In this document: positions 34,905-47,977 of the stretch, piece by piece
Numbering within the stretch: the stretch's first letter is position 1
How the letters are laid out: every line of letters starts with the position of its first letter
NCBI GenBank assembly: GCA_030765045.1
Contig: CM060965.1
Span: 19,420,085 to 19,484,084 of the forward strand
DNA from: Tenodera sinensis
Taxonomy: Eukaryota; Arthropoda; Insecta; Mantodea; Mantidae
Direction: 5' to 3'
DNA length: 64,000 nucleotides
Position numbers and translations under genes: made by a program
Notes under the pieces: generated by a model
Seen by the model: the letters and a program-made list of their open reading frames with translations, nothing else
Database searches by the model: none
What the model was told of the DNA's origin: nothing

Positions 34905-35640
34905 TCCCCCGTCATGCTCTACCACCTTCCCTCCAAGGCCATGCTCTTTCTCACAAAGGTCTTCAATATGTCCTTGCCCTGTATCACTTTCCACACAAGT
35001 GGAGGGTGGCCGGGGTATTCTGCATTTTGAAACCAGGGAAGAAATTGGTGCATCCAGCCAACTACTGCTCCATAAGCTTTCTATCTGTCCTCTTGAAAGT
35101 TGAGTAGAGGTTGCTGCCCTGGGATACTAGTACAGCGCATACACTGCAGCAGTATCTCTAGACTTGGAGAAAGCTCCTGGACAAACTAATACAACTGGAG
35201 CTACTTATACACAATACACTTATTACCCCATTAAACCCGTGGCGCTACAGTCCATATCAGAACAGGGGCTGCCAACCTCACGCCCACATATGCAAGGTAG
35301 AGGTGGGTGATCATCCAACCGATACAGGGAGGAGATGTGGTCAGCATCTTGACACCCTCAGCCGGGAAGTTGGCTTTCATGACCAGGGCCACTTACCTAT
35401 CGCAAGCTCCTCAATTACCTCACGATGCTGAGTGGCCATCGGTCCTATAACCGGGACTTAAAATCCACACCCCCAGGGGTGGGGTCGAACCCGGGCCACA
35501 TTCCGTGGTAGGGAACCAAGGCACTACGCCACAGCAATATACTTATTACACTCCTACCTGAAACACAGATCCTTTGTGGTCTCATTTTACACACATACAT
35601 AATACCTGTATCATGATCTTTCCATTCAGCAAGAAAGTTA
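34905..35640 (+). pseudogene. Jockey-type LINE RT relic, split by a SINE
   Basis: From 34960 a frame reads 'ALYHFPHKWRVAGVFCILKP' then 'HPANYCSISFLSVLLKVE', the typical start of a Jockey-type RT domain. After frame changes 'LLDKLIQLEL' (about 35180) and 'HSYLKHRSFVVS' (about 35550-35586) continue the domain on both sides of the SINE at 35227-35534. Dead. Confidence 0.75.
35227..35534 (-). repeat. tRNA-derived SINE in the LINE relic, 15-bp TSD
   Basis: Flanks CAATACACTTATTAC (35212-35226) and CAATATACTTATTAC (35535-35549) differ at one base. On the minus strand the head is 'tgtggcgtagtgccttggtt' with B box 'cgggttcgacccc'. The body passes 'taggaccgatggccactcag'. Confidence 0.85.
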
Positions 35641-35644
35641 AAAC

Positions 35645-38450
35645 TTGGCCAAGTCTTCTTTCCCATTCCAGGACCCAGGAAAGCTTCCTATTAATTGTGA
35701 GAACTCACATAATACATATTTTAACTTTGTCCTTTTTCTGGTTACTGTTCTCAGTTATTGTGAAACAGCCTTAAGTCCTATGAACATGCTTAGTCTGTGG
35801 TTTTAGAAAGAAATGGATTAGTAATAATTTGAAATTTGAAGCTGTAATATTGCTTCCTAGTTATTACCTCGCCATTTGAGGCTGCAGTCGTTGGTGACGT
35901 GATGTTGTTGGTCACGTTGATGTGGTTTGGTGTGTTGTCTCCGGCTAGCTGAGCTTGATCTCTTTATCTCGGGTTTGCGTGAGTGTAAAGGACAACCCAA
36001 GAACAACTTTGCATATCATTTATTGCATCTTTAAATATTTTCGGGAGATATGCCGATTCTATATGTGTATCTGTAGAAGCATCGCAATCACATCTGCGCA
36101 GCACGAACTGCACGAACTCCCGTACTGGTCTCTCGCTGAGTACTGACTAGCCGCTTCTCTCTTACCCACGCCAAGAAGACCGTTCGCTTCCAATTTGAAT
36201 GTCATGACGTCATCCAAGAAAGCCTCGTATCCAAAATGTTATTTCCTTTTCCCGCAATTTAGAAATGTCCCTTTCTATTATAACATGTTCTTTTATGAAT
36301 TTTGAATATATAATTACCTTTTTAGGATTAAACGATGTTTACTTTATATTTTATTAAATATATCGCGCGACTTTTAAGGTTTGTAGAACTGACTTTCGAA
36401 CGTATATTTTAAACTATGTGGTATGACGTCATGACTCGTTAATTTCAAACCAATAATGCGTTTATACTACAAATTTAACGACTATCATTTACTCATATCT
36501 TGCTCACCTTACAACACTTGCTACTCTATTATCTATTTATGTTATTACTCAATATTTATCGCAAATCTCAGATCCGGCAATTAAATTAAAACGTATCTTT
36601 TTCAAAAGCCCATTCGATCGAAAATCTAAATTTCGGTATCAATATAATTGAATTAAAACGATTAGAAAGATTACCTAATAAGATTTTAAATAATTTGTTT
36701 GCAGTGCATACAAATGACCATTATTAATCATGGTAATATTTTCATGTGAGAGAAGAAAAATTTCAAGATGTAACTTGTATCTTTGGAATTCTAGACAAGT
36801 TGATATTTTTGAATTTAAGTTTATTACAATTCAAGAATGCTTTATTAGTGATTAAGATGTCATAACACTTATGTTGATCTATTTCATGTTAAGTAAACTA
36901 CACTTGCCACAAATATTCTTTCTTGGCTTTGTCATTTTATGTTTAGGAATTAACTCACATTTAGCCTTGAAAGTAATATGGCTCAAATCTAACCCCATTC
37001 TATGCCAAGCCAAACTGTATAGTAATTTAAGTTGGATTAAATTTTACAATGAAATTAAAAACTAAATGTGTTATATGTTATTTAGAAATAAGTATTATTG
37101 ATATTATTGTTAGAATTGATGACGTTTAAGACATGAGGTGTTTTAAGGCTCTCCCAAATAACGACAGTTGAATTAGCAGTGCAGTAAGATGCAATCCTGT
37201 GAGATAACTAAAATGGGTGCAGCCTTAGAACCGTACCTGATGCAAACAACACTGTGTCCCTCCACGATAGCCTTGTGTGTAACAGCTGTGAGGAACAGAC
37301 ATAAACAAATGCCACACAGATTCATATCCCGTCTTTATAATGTAACATTTTGGTATGCTATTCAAGTAACTACAGCCAAAATGAAAGCTGAGTTAAAATA
37401 AAACTCACATTAATTTATAGCTGTATCACTAAGAGGTGTAAAATATGGGCCTCCATCTGTGTGTCAATTATATTCAAAAGTATAATTCTCTACAAACCTA
37501 AATACAATTTCTAAGAGTAGTATATGAAAGGTGGATCACTTAAAAGAAGGCAACGTGATCATTGTTGGTAGAATTCGAGAGTTTGTCTAATGTTGGTGGT
37601 TTGTTACATAAGAAAATGGCTGTTTCCTTTGAATAGAACATTTGGAAAAGTCTACTTTCTCGAGTTCTACCTTGCAGTTTTTTTCATGTTTGTATGCTTG
37701 TTTCCTTTTTTCTTTCTTGGCATTTACAATGTTTCTGTTTCCTTCAGTTCTTTATGAGTGCATGCAATGCTCCACTCAGAAACACCAGTCAATCTGCGCT
37801 TAGTTTAACATCATGACAATTGGATTCTCCTATATTACTTAGTTTGCTAAAACTTTCAACACAATTTTTTCTTGCTGTTTTTAATGGCTTACCTTTAGAA
37901 TCCCTCACTATTTGACATCATCAAGCCAACAGCACTTGTAGAAGCAGTGTTACTGACTACTCATCGTTATTATGTGTGTGAAAGAGGGGTGAATGACACT
38001 ACACAGAATTAAATTGCAGCTCCAACCTTCAACCTTCTTTAGTTTACTAACCATATTATTTACTACTTCATATTGTGGCTGTTCAGTTTTCTTTTCGTGT
38101 GTGAAGTGGTATATTGAACCATGCACAAAGCAGCCTCTTCTCTCTCTCTCTCTCTCTCTCCCTCCCCGTCTCACAATCATTCATTGAACACAGGACTCCT
38201 CACTTTCAATTGCTCTTTGGCTGTTGAACATAGGATTCCTCTGCTGCCACCCTGTCACTCACTCATAGAATACATTGAGTATCCAACACTTTATGATGTA
38301 TCAAAAACAAAAACTGGCTCTATAACAAATACATTCCTCTTTATACCCAGCACAAGGTTTCCAGGACCTTTGTATGCCCCCAAAGGAGGAGGGAAGATCA
38401 GTCCTGAAACTTTAGCGATGTTCCAGATTCCTTCTGATTCTTCTTGGCTA
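35645..38450. other. Unassigned sequence
   Basis: 35850-36260 is CpG-rich compared with its surroundings and carries the palindrome TGACGTCA near 36205; another is near 36424. No protein match. The rest is AT-rich. (CT)n lies at 38138-38162. Confidence 0.4.
38138..38162. repeat. (CT)n microsatellite
   Basis: About 12 CT units. Confidence 0.9.
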
Positions 38451-38455
38451 TGTTA

Positions 38456-39489
38456 TGAGGGCTGGCCCAGAAGTACCCGACCTGACAAAGAAAGCACAAA
38501 AATTTCGGAAGAGAACATCTTTATTTTCGTATCTGAGTCTTCCAGGGAAGACTCAGATACAATGGACACCAGCCGCTGAAGCCTACGCAAAACATTGCTA
38601 CAAAATGTTCTTTCAGCTCCCTACAATTTTCCCAGCAATGCTCAACAGCTTCAATACCATGTTTATAGTGAGAATCTTTGAGCTCTGCAAAATAGCCATC
38701 AACTGCAGGCTCAATCTCTTCATTATTGGCAAATCTTTTACCACCAAACCATTTCTCCAAGTTTATAAATAGAAAATAATCAGAGGGGGCTAAATCTGAT
38801 GAATAGGGTGCATGAGGAAGCAATTCAAGCTTACACCCATTGATTTTGGCATGGCAATAATGGATGTGTGAACTGGTGCATTGTCTTGATGGAAAAAAAA
38901 AAACCCTTTATTTTTCACTAAATGAGGCTGATTTTGTTTGATTTCATCATTCAAACACTGAAACAAGTTTGCATAATACTTGCCATTGATTGCTTTCCTT
39001 TTTTGGAATAATCAATGAAAATTATACCAGTGCATCCCAGGAAAACTGACACCATGACCTTGCCTGCAGATGGAACTGTCATCACCTTCTTTGGAGCTAA
39101 TTCTTTCCTTTTCAATCCATTGTTTAGACTGTTCCTTCATCTCAGGTGTGAAGTGATGGACCCATGTTTCATCTGTTGTTATGAATTGATGCAAAAACTC
39201 AGCTTTATTACGGTGAAACATCACCAAACGCTCCACATTCTCATGATGCTGCTTTTGTTTAATTTTGAGCAAATGCAGCACCCATATTGCTCACAGTTTT
39301 CTATGTTCAAATTTTCAGTCAGTATGTATCAGTCAATAGTCATATAATACCATTTTGTGGATTTTCTTTACAAATTCTGGTGTGGTCACCTTATTAGTTT
39401 GGTACTTTTTGCCATAGTCATTTGTTAGACACAACTGCTATATACATATATATGTCAGGTCGGGTCAGGTACTTCTGGAACAGCCTTTG
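38456..39489 (-). mobile_element. Mariner transposon, 5'-deleted transposase
   Basis: TA at 38454-38455 and 39490-39491 flank inverted ends: TGAGGGCTGGCCCAGAAGTA on the left, CAAAGGCTGTTCCAGAAGTA (complement) on the right. On the minus strand a frame has 'FITTDETWVHHFTPEMKEQS' with the first catalytic D, then the 'HQDNAPVHTS' block in another frame, and 'YSSDLAPSDYFLFINLEKW' with the third catalytic D (38521-38823). At 1034 bp it is shorter than the usual 1.3 kb, because the N-terminal part is missing. Confidence 0.9.
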
Positions 39490-39494
39490 TATAT

Positions 39495-40265
39495 CCATCC
39501 CAGCTAAATATGCCTATAGATCATTGTGGAAGAAACCATTTCAAAGAATAATATTTTACTGCCTATTATTTACAGTGCCAAATTTATTGCTCTAAAGGTT
39601 TTTATAATCACTTTGCTTGTGAATAAAGAACTTATTTTTATGAATAATTATTTAGAACATAATGAGAACTTCTATTTATAAGGTTGCATGTTTTTCATGC
39701 AAAAGAGCAGATGGTAGTTATTTTACATTAGACTTCTAAAAGTAAAACATATTAAAATGAGCTTCATGCCGAATTATTGGACTGTAGTCATAAAATTTAA
39801 TAAACTTTTAAAATAAATTCTATTTTTCTGCAAGTTTTAAGGGATGTACTTTAAAATAACGTGGTTCTCACAGTAAAAGAAGATATATTTGAATTCCTAT
39901 TTTGAGAGCAGTTTTATTGTGAATATGATAGTGCAACATAAGTATTTCTCACATCAAGTTGCTTGCATAGTTTCACTTTTGTAAGCAGTTTTGCTTGCAC
40001 AGTGTTTAACTGCAGTAGTTTGTGGGTAACTGGTCCAGATTTTTAAGTTTATGGTTCCTCTAATGCTGTACTAGGATATCACGTAGAAGATTCTCAAAAG
40101 TGTAGCTTATTTAGTTTATAAGTCTGTGTTATTGTGGGAAATACATGTAAATGCACAAAATAGCCAATAAAATATTGTTGTTTGTAAAATTTTGTGATAC
40201 CTTTACCTGATTCCTGTAACATGGTTACATTATCTATTCATGTGATAGTGCTTAACAGCCTTTTT
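39495..40265. other. Unassigned AT-rich sequence
   Basis: Nothing recognised. Confidence 0.4.
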
Positions 40266-40273
40266 AATTAGAT

Positions 40274-41341
40274 CAGGGGAAAACAACTTCGGGCCGTGTG
40301 TCATATTTAAACGAAGAGCCAGCTTGTACATTCGTGTGACGTCAGGCAAGAGCGGTGTATTGCTATGCTGCCTAGATCAGCGCCGCTACTTGCACAAAAC
40401 TGAATGAATATGAAAAACGTTATTTGGGCATGTTTACAACATGCCCGGGCTGTTTAGGGAGAACCCTCTTCAGCCTAATCTGAGGGTGTTTATTTGTTGT
40501 GTGAGAGATCTTAATGGCGTTAGTGTGAATTTTGTTTTTATTTTGTGTTTTTGTTGACGTTGTGTAGTGTTGTGTGTTGTGGTTTTGTGTTTGTGTTCAG
40601 TTCCCCTTGTTTCACACTAGTTTGAGACCAGGCTTCAAGATGTAGAAACTTTGTGAACTACTTTTCAGGTCTTTGCGACCCTGTATTCATTGGATGTTAA
40701 CAATGTTTCTAGCAGGTAGCAAATTGAATTGATTAATTTACAGTGCGACAATTTGCTGAAGGACAGCTATAAACACAAGGAAGACGACTGATTTTTATAA
40801 GAATGTTCCTCAAACCAGATTTCTGAGGTTGTATGCCCTTGTTGCACGGATATTATGTATGTTTGGTTCCATGTATGTGTGCAAACAATTCTTTTCTGTT
40901 ATGAACCTTTCCAAGTCAAAATCCCGAAGCATATTGTCAGTCACAATCTAACATGCAGTCTTCGGTTACAAATGTGCCGTACATTACACCCTAACATTGA
41001 CAAACTAGTTAAAGAAAAGCGAAACGGCGAAAAATGTCCACCTAATTGTTCTGTATAACTCTCCTCTAGCTCAGGCAAAATAGTTATAATTTCTGTTCTA
41101 TTTGCATTATAACATGACTGTTCACATAAACTAGAATTTATATATATATATATGTGGCATAAAGCCGAAATGTAATTATTTATAATCTGTGACTATTCCG
41201 TAATTGAAACAGCATTAAAATTGCGATGTCCCGCACGCCTTCCCTCTTCCCCGCTGTGACGCCACACGTTCAACTGGCCATCGTTGCGAGCATGTGAGCT
41301 GAGTGAGCTGACGTCACAGCAGCAATATCTGTCTTCCCCTG
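40274..41341 (+). mobile_element. hAT transposon with transposase C-terminus
   Basis: Ends are CAGGGGAAAACA and (complement) CAGGGGAAGACA. Flanks AATTAGAT and TAGTAGAT match at 6 of 8. The same 10-mer GTGACGTCAG lies near each end in inverted orientation (40336-40345 and 41308-41317). At 40855-41058 a frame includes 'LTCSLRLQMCRTLHPNIDKL' and 'VKEKR', which I recognise as the C-terminus of ZBED5/GTF2IRD2-type hAT transposases. Most of the transposase is lost. Confidence 0.8.
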
Positions 41342-41793
41342 TAGTAGATGTGTAAAAACATGAAACCACAATTAATATTTGCTAAGTTTGTTTTGTGAGC
41401 ATAAGTCCATAAACACCATCATTCTTGTAGTTCATATCAGTATGCAGTACAACTTTTTACTCATTTAATTTCCCGTGCAGGAATGACTTCTTCTTCAGTT
41501 AAGTATGTTTGCTAAGAATAATTGAAAATCAAATTTGAACAAAATGCAGCCAGTTGGGCATGAATTCAACAGTCTTGTGGTGAAAGACGATAATGATGGT
41601 CTAAAATTAAAGCCATTCTTCATCAGTATCAAATGTCTGACCTAAGACAGTAAAGTGTATCCTATGGCATTATCATTCTTTTATTTGAAGTTTAAAATGG
41701 TGGCATGGAGTACATTTAGTTAACTTGATTTATTTTAAAAAATTGTGAATTTATTTATATGTCCTAAGTAATTTTAAACAAGTAATGTAAATT

Positions 41794-42252
41794 ATTATTT
41801 ATTTATGCCAACAAACATACTGCTGGTATTTTTAAACACACAAACTGTGCATGGGAAATGTTTGAGAGGTAGAATTGGAACTGAAAAATTCAATGCCACT
41901 GCTGGGATTTGAACCACAGGTCTTCCGTTTCGTGCATGGCTGCTCTAACTACTGAACTACTGTGACAACTTGCCAGTATAACAGTGAATTCTCCAACCAG
42001 TTTGTGTTTTTCCTGGTAGACCACAATTGCAGGATATAAGAGCTTATAATTGTGGGTCGCCCTTAGGGTATTTATCTCAGATGTGAGATTGCCTTTATGG
42101 TCTGCTGGGAAAAATATGAATCGGTTGGAGAATCCAATGTCACACTGGCAAGTTGTCACAGTAGCTCAGTGGTTAGAGCAGCCACATGTGAAGATCTGTG
42201 GTTCAAATCCTGGCTGTGGCATTGAATTTTTCAGTTCCAATTCTACCTCTCA
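41794..42252 (-). repeat. Palindromic tRNA-SINE (family P), copy I
   Basis: TSDs are AAGTAATGTAAATT (41780-41793) and AAGTGATGTAAATT (42253-42266). A tRNA-like head on the minus strand (about 41890-41970) and another on the + strand (about 42155-42222; 'gtagctcagtggttagagca', 'ggttcaaatcc') point outwards from a shared centre. The centre is itself an inverted repeat ('ctccaaccagtttgtg...' against '...gaatcggttggag'). Only the left side carries the 3' tail (phrase 'gccaacaaacatactg'). Confidence 0.9.
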
Positions 42253-42269
42253 AAGTGATGTAAATTTTC

Positions 42270-45210
42270 TTAAAAATTTGATATTAATGTAGTAAGATGT
42301 CATTAAATACTGGTGTTTTTTGTTTGGGAACTACACAGCAAATTGTTAACAAATGAAAGGAATCTCATAATTACCTTTCATTCTTAAGAGATCTAAGAGA
42401 AAATACATCATAATTAGGCTTTGAACTTTTATACACTATTGCGAAATGAGGCAGTTGCAAGTTATCTGTTACAAGGGCAGAGCGTGATGTTGTTGCCTCA
42501 GTACAGTAACAGCACAAAACACACTGCCTACAGTGCACAGCGTCTCTCGAATATGTTCACTAGTTCCGCACAGTAAAATGCCTCCAGCATGAAAATCAAA
42601 ATATTCACATATTGCTGAACTTGTACAAGAATTTGGGAGTGAATATTTTACTGTAAATGGTGACAGAATTGAAAGTAAGTTATGCAACATTATCTATAAC
42701 GTTCTTCACGGACTGTACCTGGCCTCCTCTTGTTGTGATTATGTGACAAACTGACCTGCTACTTGTTATAATCCAAACTCCACAACTTTTTGTTCTCTGT
42801 GTGGAGGTTCATTCCCTATTCATAAGGCACATGCCAAAGTTTTGGGTATAAGGAAGACATTCTTACTTTGATTAAATAATGAAGAATGGAGGAAAAGGTT
42901 AATTAAAGAACACTGGAATAGTAGCAGTAGGAATATAATTATCAAGAAAATGTTAAATGATCAAACTCACTTGAAGAGACTATGAGAATTTTTATGGGTA
43001 CTAAATAAATATATAAACTTTCATTTAGCTTCAGTATTAAGTTTCTATTGTGCTGAACATATTTCAGAGCCACTGGCCTCAATTGTCAGTTATGCTCAAC
43101 AACAGTATTTTCCAACATGGCCTTCTGATGTTCTATAGGCCTTATGTGCTTGGAGATAAGATTTTTCTTCAGTATTTCAGTGTTTAATAAGCCATTCTGA
43201 ACATGAACATGAGGAAATTTAAGGCCAATGAAATGGATAAATTAGTATAGCTCTTTTCTAGAACACAGCTAGGAGAAAGCGGAGCTATTAAAAGCAGTTA
43301 AGAGCCACAGACCTGATATCGAAGAAAATTTACTTACAGAAAGAAAGAAACAACTTTTAGATGCAGAAAAACAATGAGATAAGACCTATAAACAGACGTG
43401 TGCTGACAGTGTAAAACACTCTCCAGTAGAAGAAAGCTGATGAGGCAGATGCCTCTGGTAAATGTTCAATGAAGTGAATAATCATAGTTTTCTCAAATTT
43501 AGTTGCTATTTCATACTGGCCAACTTTTACAGTTTGTCCGTGAAAAGTACAGGAGTGGCCTTTTCACAACTTCACAGCAAAAGAGGCATTTTATGGCTTT
43601 GTGGGTAACTGCAAAGTATTAAAACTTTTCACCACAGACATGACAAAGCATTAAATTCTAATGCATGATATTACAAGTTAAGATTACAGACTAAATGTAC
43701 CATACTAATCAGTATAGAGTGCTATGATAGGCCAGAGCTTATCTGTGTGTATTCATCATGATTGTCCACTTTCACTGGGCTGCAACAAAATGCATAGCAC
43801 GTGGATTTAAAACTTAATTGAACCACTAGTAACCAGCAGTAAATAAGTACAAACATTCAATAAGAGACGAGCGAGTAATTTGTGAAGTCATGTAAATATT
43901 TTATCTTATTCACATTATATGGCTGTAGTATATGAGTTTCCTATTTGTTATGGCGATTTTGTTTATAGTTTATGAAGTATAAAATATGGAGTAGAAATCT
44001 AATAGCCCAGAAAGTGGTGTTCTTTGCTTTAGTACATGTTTATTGTGATAATAGAAAGAATTTCAGCATGTTGACAAAAAGAAGCAGTACTATCAGTTTT
44101 CAAGGATTCTTATAAAACAGAATTCCCATTTTTCACTGAATATTTATGCATTCTAAATTTCATGTCTTTGCAAAATTATTAAGCTTTGCTGGACGAGGAA
44201 AAGTTTTATGGGTTTCAATTTCAGAAAGTTAGCAAGTATGATGTTTATTTAAAAGCTAATTGTGTATTATTCAGTTTATCAACCAGATTATTAATGAAGG
44301 GATGTTGGAATTTAAATGTTGACTAGTTTCAATTCTTCTTCTTTACCTGATTACCCTCCCCTGATGTAGGACTTACACCCCCTAGGACTTACAAGCCAGT
44401 GCATAGGGTCAGATGCATGTTGGGGATGTAAACTGAATTTGTCTTATCCAATTAGTTTTAATTCATCAGACTACACACTGAGTATTATGATCTTAAAGGT
44501 GACTTTTTGTTTATAAGTGTTAGTTATATTCAAGTAAAGTTGTGTGTAGAAAAAGTTTCCTGCCGATCATAAGTGGGATAAGCTTGTTATTCACTGTGCT
44601 GCTACAGAAAACAATACATACCTTTATCAGTTTCAGTATAATCCTTCCCAAATGTAAGCCACCGAGTTACAGCTCAGCTGCAATAACTCGTTTGGTTATC
44701 TTTTTCTTTTTGAAGTTTTCCTCTCACCTGAAGGCCTGAACAACTGTAAGATAAAAGACTTGGTCAATTTAATTATGAGACATATGAGCCATTATATTAG
44801 ATCTTTATTTTTCCCCATTCACTCTTGCTTTTTTTTCCCCTCTTCGTGCCTTCCATTTTTTTATCCTGTTTTTGTAAAAGGAGGTAACTTTTTTTTTTCA
44901 AGTGCTACCAGAAGGGGTAAGAAATTTTTAGCTTCTAAACAAATTTAACATGCCAATACACACATTCTGTTAATCAATTTTATTCAGTTGGTGTGTGTCT
45001 GTTTTAAAAAGGGCTAAAGGCCATGGAAAAGACCATTTTACATGTTTTACCTGACTATCTAGAATGTAATTATAAACATTAATGTTGTAAAAATAGTGAA
45101 ATTTTTGATAATTCTCTTTATAATATATGTGATATAATGATATTTTAGATTTGTTTTATTTACAAGCTGCATGCTCCAATACTGTGGAGCAATACTATGT
45201 ATATGTAGAG
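42270..45210. other. Unassigned sequence
   Basis: A frame around 42765-42870 has two CxxC-type pairs ('FCSLCGG') and might be a decayed zinc-binding segment, but I cannot place it. The rest is AT-rich with no recognised feature. Confidence 0.4.
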
Positions 45211-45214
45211 GTTC

Positions 45215-46128
45215 ACCTTTCAAAATACAATAAAAATTGTATTTTTACAGGCATTTGTGCAATTTTGGTGAATGAGGTGTATACAATCTGTTTCACTTCA
45301 TTTTTAAATGTTATACAGTTGGTGAATCTCACCAGGTTCCTATGGTATTTCTGTGCTAGTTTGTCCTTTTCTGTTCTTAAAACTGCCACTTTTAGAATGT
45401 CCCTTCCTCTATCCAGCAATGTGCAATTGTATATTAAATGATCCATTGTTTGTTCATCTTTGTCACAAGGTCCAAGTGGATTGGTTGTCTATTATTTTAT
45501 AGGACATCTGTTACTATGGCCATAAAATTTAAGGTATGTTTGGTTTCAATTTTTACCCATCAGCCATATTTGGGAAAAATGATTTTGTGATTTGTCCTTT
45601 AGTTATGATGTTCTATTCATTTTGCCACTTCACTAAACTGGTATAGTATGTTCCACTTTTCACTGCACATTTTGGTATTTTGCTGTAGCTCTCTTGGATT
45701 TCCTCAGGTTGTTCTGTCTCCTTTGTAACTTGGTTTGCCATTTCATTCCCCAGATGTCCTGCATGTGCCTTTATCCAATTGAATTCTATTTTCCAGTTCT
45801 TCCTTTCTGCTTCACTCATTTCCCTTCCAATTTCTTCTATTAAATGTGTATGGTTCTTTTGGTTTTTGAGAGAGACTAATGTTATTATGCTGTCTGTAAA
45901 TATTGAGACCATTGTTGACTGGTTGCTCAGCCGCCTGATTATTTGAACATTTGCTATAGTCTATATTTTTGGGTTTTCTTCAGGCTTCCGTGTATGAAAA
46001 TAGCTATTCCAGCCCCTACTCTGTGTTCACTTTTACTCCCATCAGTGAATATTTTAATTATATCATCTTTGTTCTCTTTTCCTTCTCTGATTTCAATGTT
46101 TTTGATAATTGTTCCTCCATTAAATTGG
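45215..46128 (-). pseudogene. R1-type LINE ORF2 C-terminus: RNase H and zinc region
   Basis: On the minus strand, three frames in order give 'KIFTDGSKSEHRVGAGIAIF' (45985-46045, RNase H first catalytic D), 'FNWIKAHAGHLGNEMANQVT' (45721-45780, RNase H C-terminal motif) and 'MDHLIYNCTLLDRGRD' (45399-45446, the DH..xxC end motif). A segment between the first two is deleted or out of frame. Dead. Confidence 0.85.
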
Positions 46129-46129
46129 A

Positions 46130-46215
46130 AAGCTGAATTACACTTGAAAAATTCATTGGCACAGTCAGGATTTGAACTACAAATCTTTGCTGATGCTCTT
46201 ACCACTTAAGCTTAC
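46130..46215 (-). repeat. Family-P SINE head fragment
   Basis: On the minus strand 'ggtaagagcatcagcaaag' and 'gtagttcaaatcctgactgtg' match the tRNA head of the palindromic SINE. The following 'gaatttttc' also matches. It abuts the start of the LINE fragment. Confidence 0.6.
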
Positions 46216-46219
46216 ATGT

Positions 46220-47575
46220 TAAATCGTCTCATCGAATTCAAATCCTCAAAACATTTCTCAAATATTAGATATTGAGGCTCAAAGACATTTTGCAATGTTG
46301 CAAATGCTTTTTAGAACACATGAGAAGATTTAATGCACATATGGGTATCTCACCATGGTAGCTCAAGTAGCAAAGGCACAGGCACAAGACAGCCAAAGAT
46401 CCATTTTTTGAGTCCCACTAATAGAACAGGCCATGATCACTGCCTCCAAAGGAGAGGGAGATTAGTATGCAAAGAGGCAAACATTTGAAATATGTTGCTT
46501 GTTATTCATTTGTTTTAAGTGTTGCATAAAAGTTGATAAGCATAACATTTGTGACAAAGTTTATTAATGAGTTACATCAGTTTTTCTTTACTATCCTTTG
46601 TGACTAGTTACAAAGGAAAGAGTATAGTTCCATAACAAGCTGAAGGAACTGTATAGGTTTGGTTCTACATAAACTTGAATTTGAACTTGAACATTGAATT
46701 TGAAACAAACTTGAACATAAGTTTGAATAACACCCTAGACAAAGTTTTATAACTGGTTTTTGAAAGTCACATGTACATACATTACTCAAAGAGGAGGAGA
46801 GGATGATTAAGGAAGGGACAGAAAGAGAGAGGAATAATCTCTGCAGGTAATATAATAATGTCAGCAAAGTTATGCTAGTTTGTAATAAGTTTATTTTTCG
46901 ATAAGCTCTGAAAAGTTATTGAGGTATTATTGCTAAACGAGGAATAACAATTGTTTGCAACATTATGTTATGTTAAGTTGGCCTACAGAGTTGTATGCTA
47001 ATGTATTTGAGTAACAAGAGTATTAATGAAAGCACAAGTTGATTTAAAATATTAACATGTTGGACATGAGCACAAGAGCTGAAGACATTGTCTATTTGCA
47101 TTTGTATCATTACAACCATGTGTTCCATTTCATTTGGATGTGTATGACATTCACATAACATTTTAACCAATGGACTAATTTGTTTTGGTTCAAGTGTCGC
47201 TTCTTTGTACTGGGTCCACAACAAAGTACTCTAAACCCTGTTTCTACTTAGTTATTTTTTTTTTATTGTCAAAGCATTCCAGGACAGTTGATGACAAAAA
47301 TTTGTAATTCTGTTAGAATCTCTCATGTTAAGGAAAACTTTGAAGGAGATGAGTGTCTTATGAATTTTTGTATCAAAGATTCTTTAATGGTGTAAATTTG
47401 TTCTGTAATAGAATTGAAATTGTGAATGGATTGACAACACTTGAGATACATTGATGATGGAGACATTCTCAAAGTGTTAAACTCAGTTGTCATCAATCCA
47501 ATCACAACTTCAGTTTTAAAATGTTCCACTATTTCTAGTCACTTCTAATAACTTAATATGTTATATGAGAATTGC
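46220..47575. other. Unassigned sequence
   Basis: A worn tRNA-like stretch at about 46350-46440 ('accatggtagctcaagtagc') may be an old SINE. Nothing else was recognised. Confidence 0.35.
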
Positions 47576-47591
47576 AAAATTGATTTTGATA

Positions 47592-47977
47592 AAATATGAT
47601 TTGAAGTTTTACTGGCGACGAACATGTTCAAGATGCTCTTGGGCTTCAAGCCAGGTGTAGTGATGAAGAGACATCGACGTTTCGGGAGTGTACATCTCTC
47701 CCATCTTCAGGATGAATGACTAGCAAGAGTGAAGGGACCAGTATATGTACTGTTCACCACCTCCATATTAGACTGGGTGTTTTCTAGTCGGTACGTACTA
47801 GCGGACAGTATACTGTTCACCTCCATATTAGACTGGGTGTTTTCTAGTCGGTACATATACTGGTCCCTTCACTCTTGCTATTCATTCATCCTGAAGATGG
47901 GAGAGATGTACACTCCCGAAACGTCGATGTCTCTTCATCACTGCACCTGGAGTGAAGCCCGAGAACATCTTGAATAT
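47592..47977. mobile_element. 386-bp fold-back element, possible Penelope-like derivative
   Basis: TSD TTGATTTTGATA is perfect (47580-47591 and 47978-47989). Inverted arms (about 47627-47752 and 47853-47975) match nearly throughout. The loop holds two direct copies of a unit of about 50 bp containing 'ctccatattagactgggtg'. Each arm contains CTGAAGA, a GGGAG/CTCCC stem, then GAAACGTCG, a layout like a hammerhead ribozyme core. No coding sequence. Confidence 0.75.

Noticed and set aside
42155..42222. Cloverleaf-like sequence that might be called a tRNA gene
   Set aside because: Same head repeated with long shared body and TSD, so a SINE. The same applies to the heads at 4.7, 29.4, 48.1, 53.2 and 56.4 kb.
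43435..43465. CTGATGAG followed by a short GGCA/TGCC stem, hammerhead-like
   Set aside because: No GAAA after the stem and no flanking stems visible.
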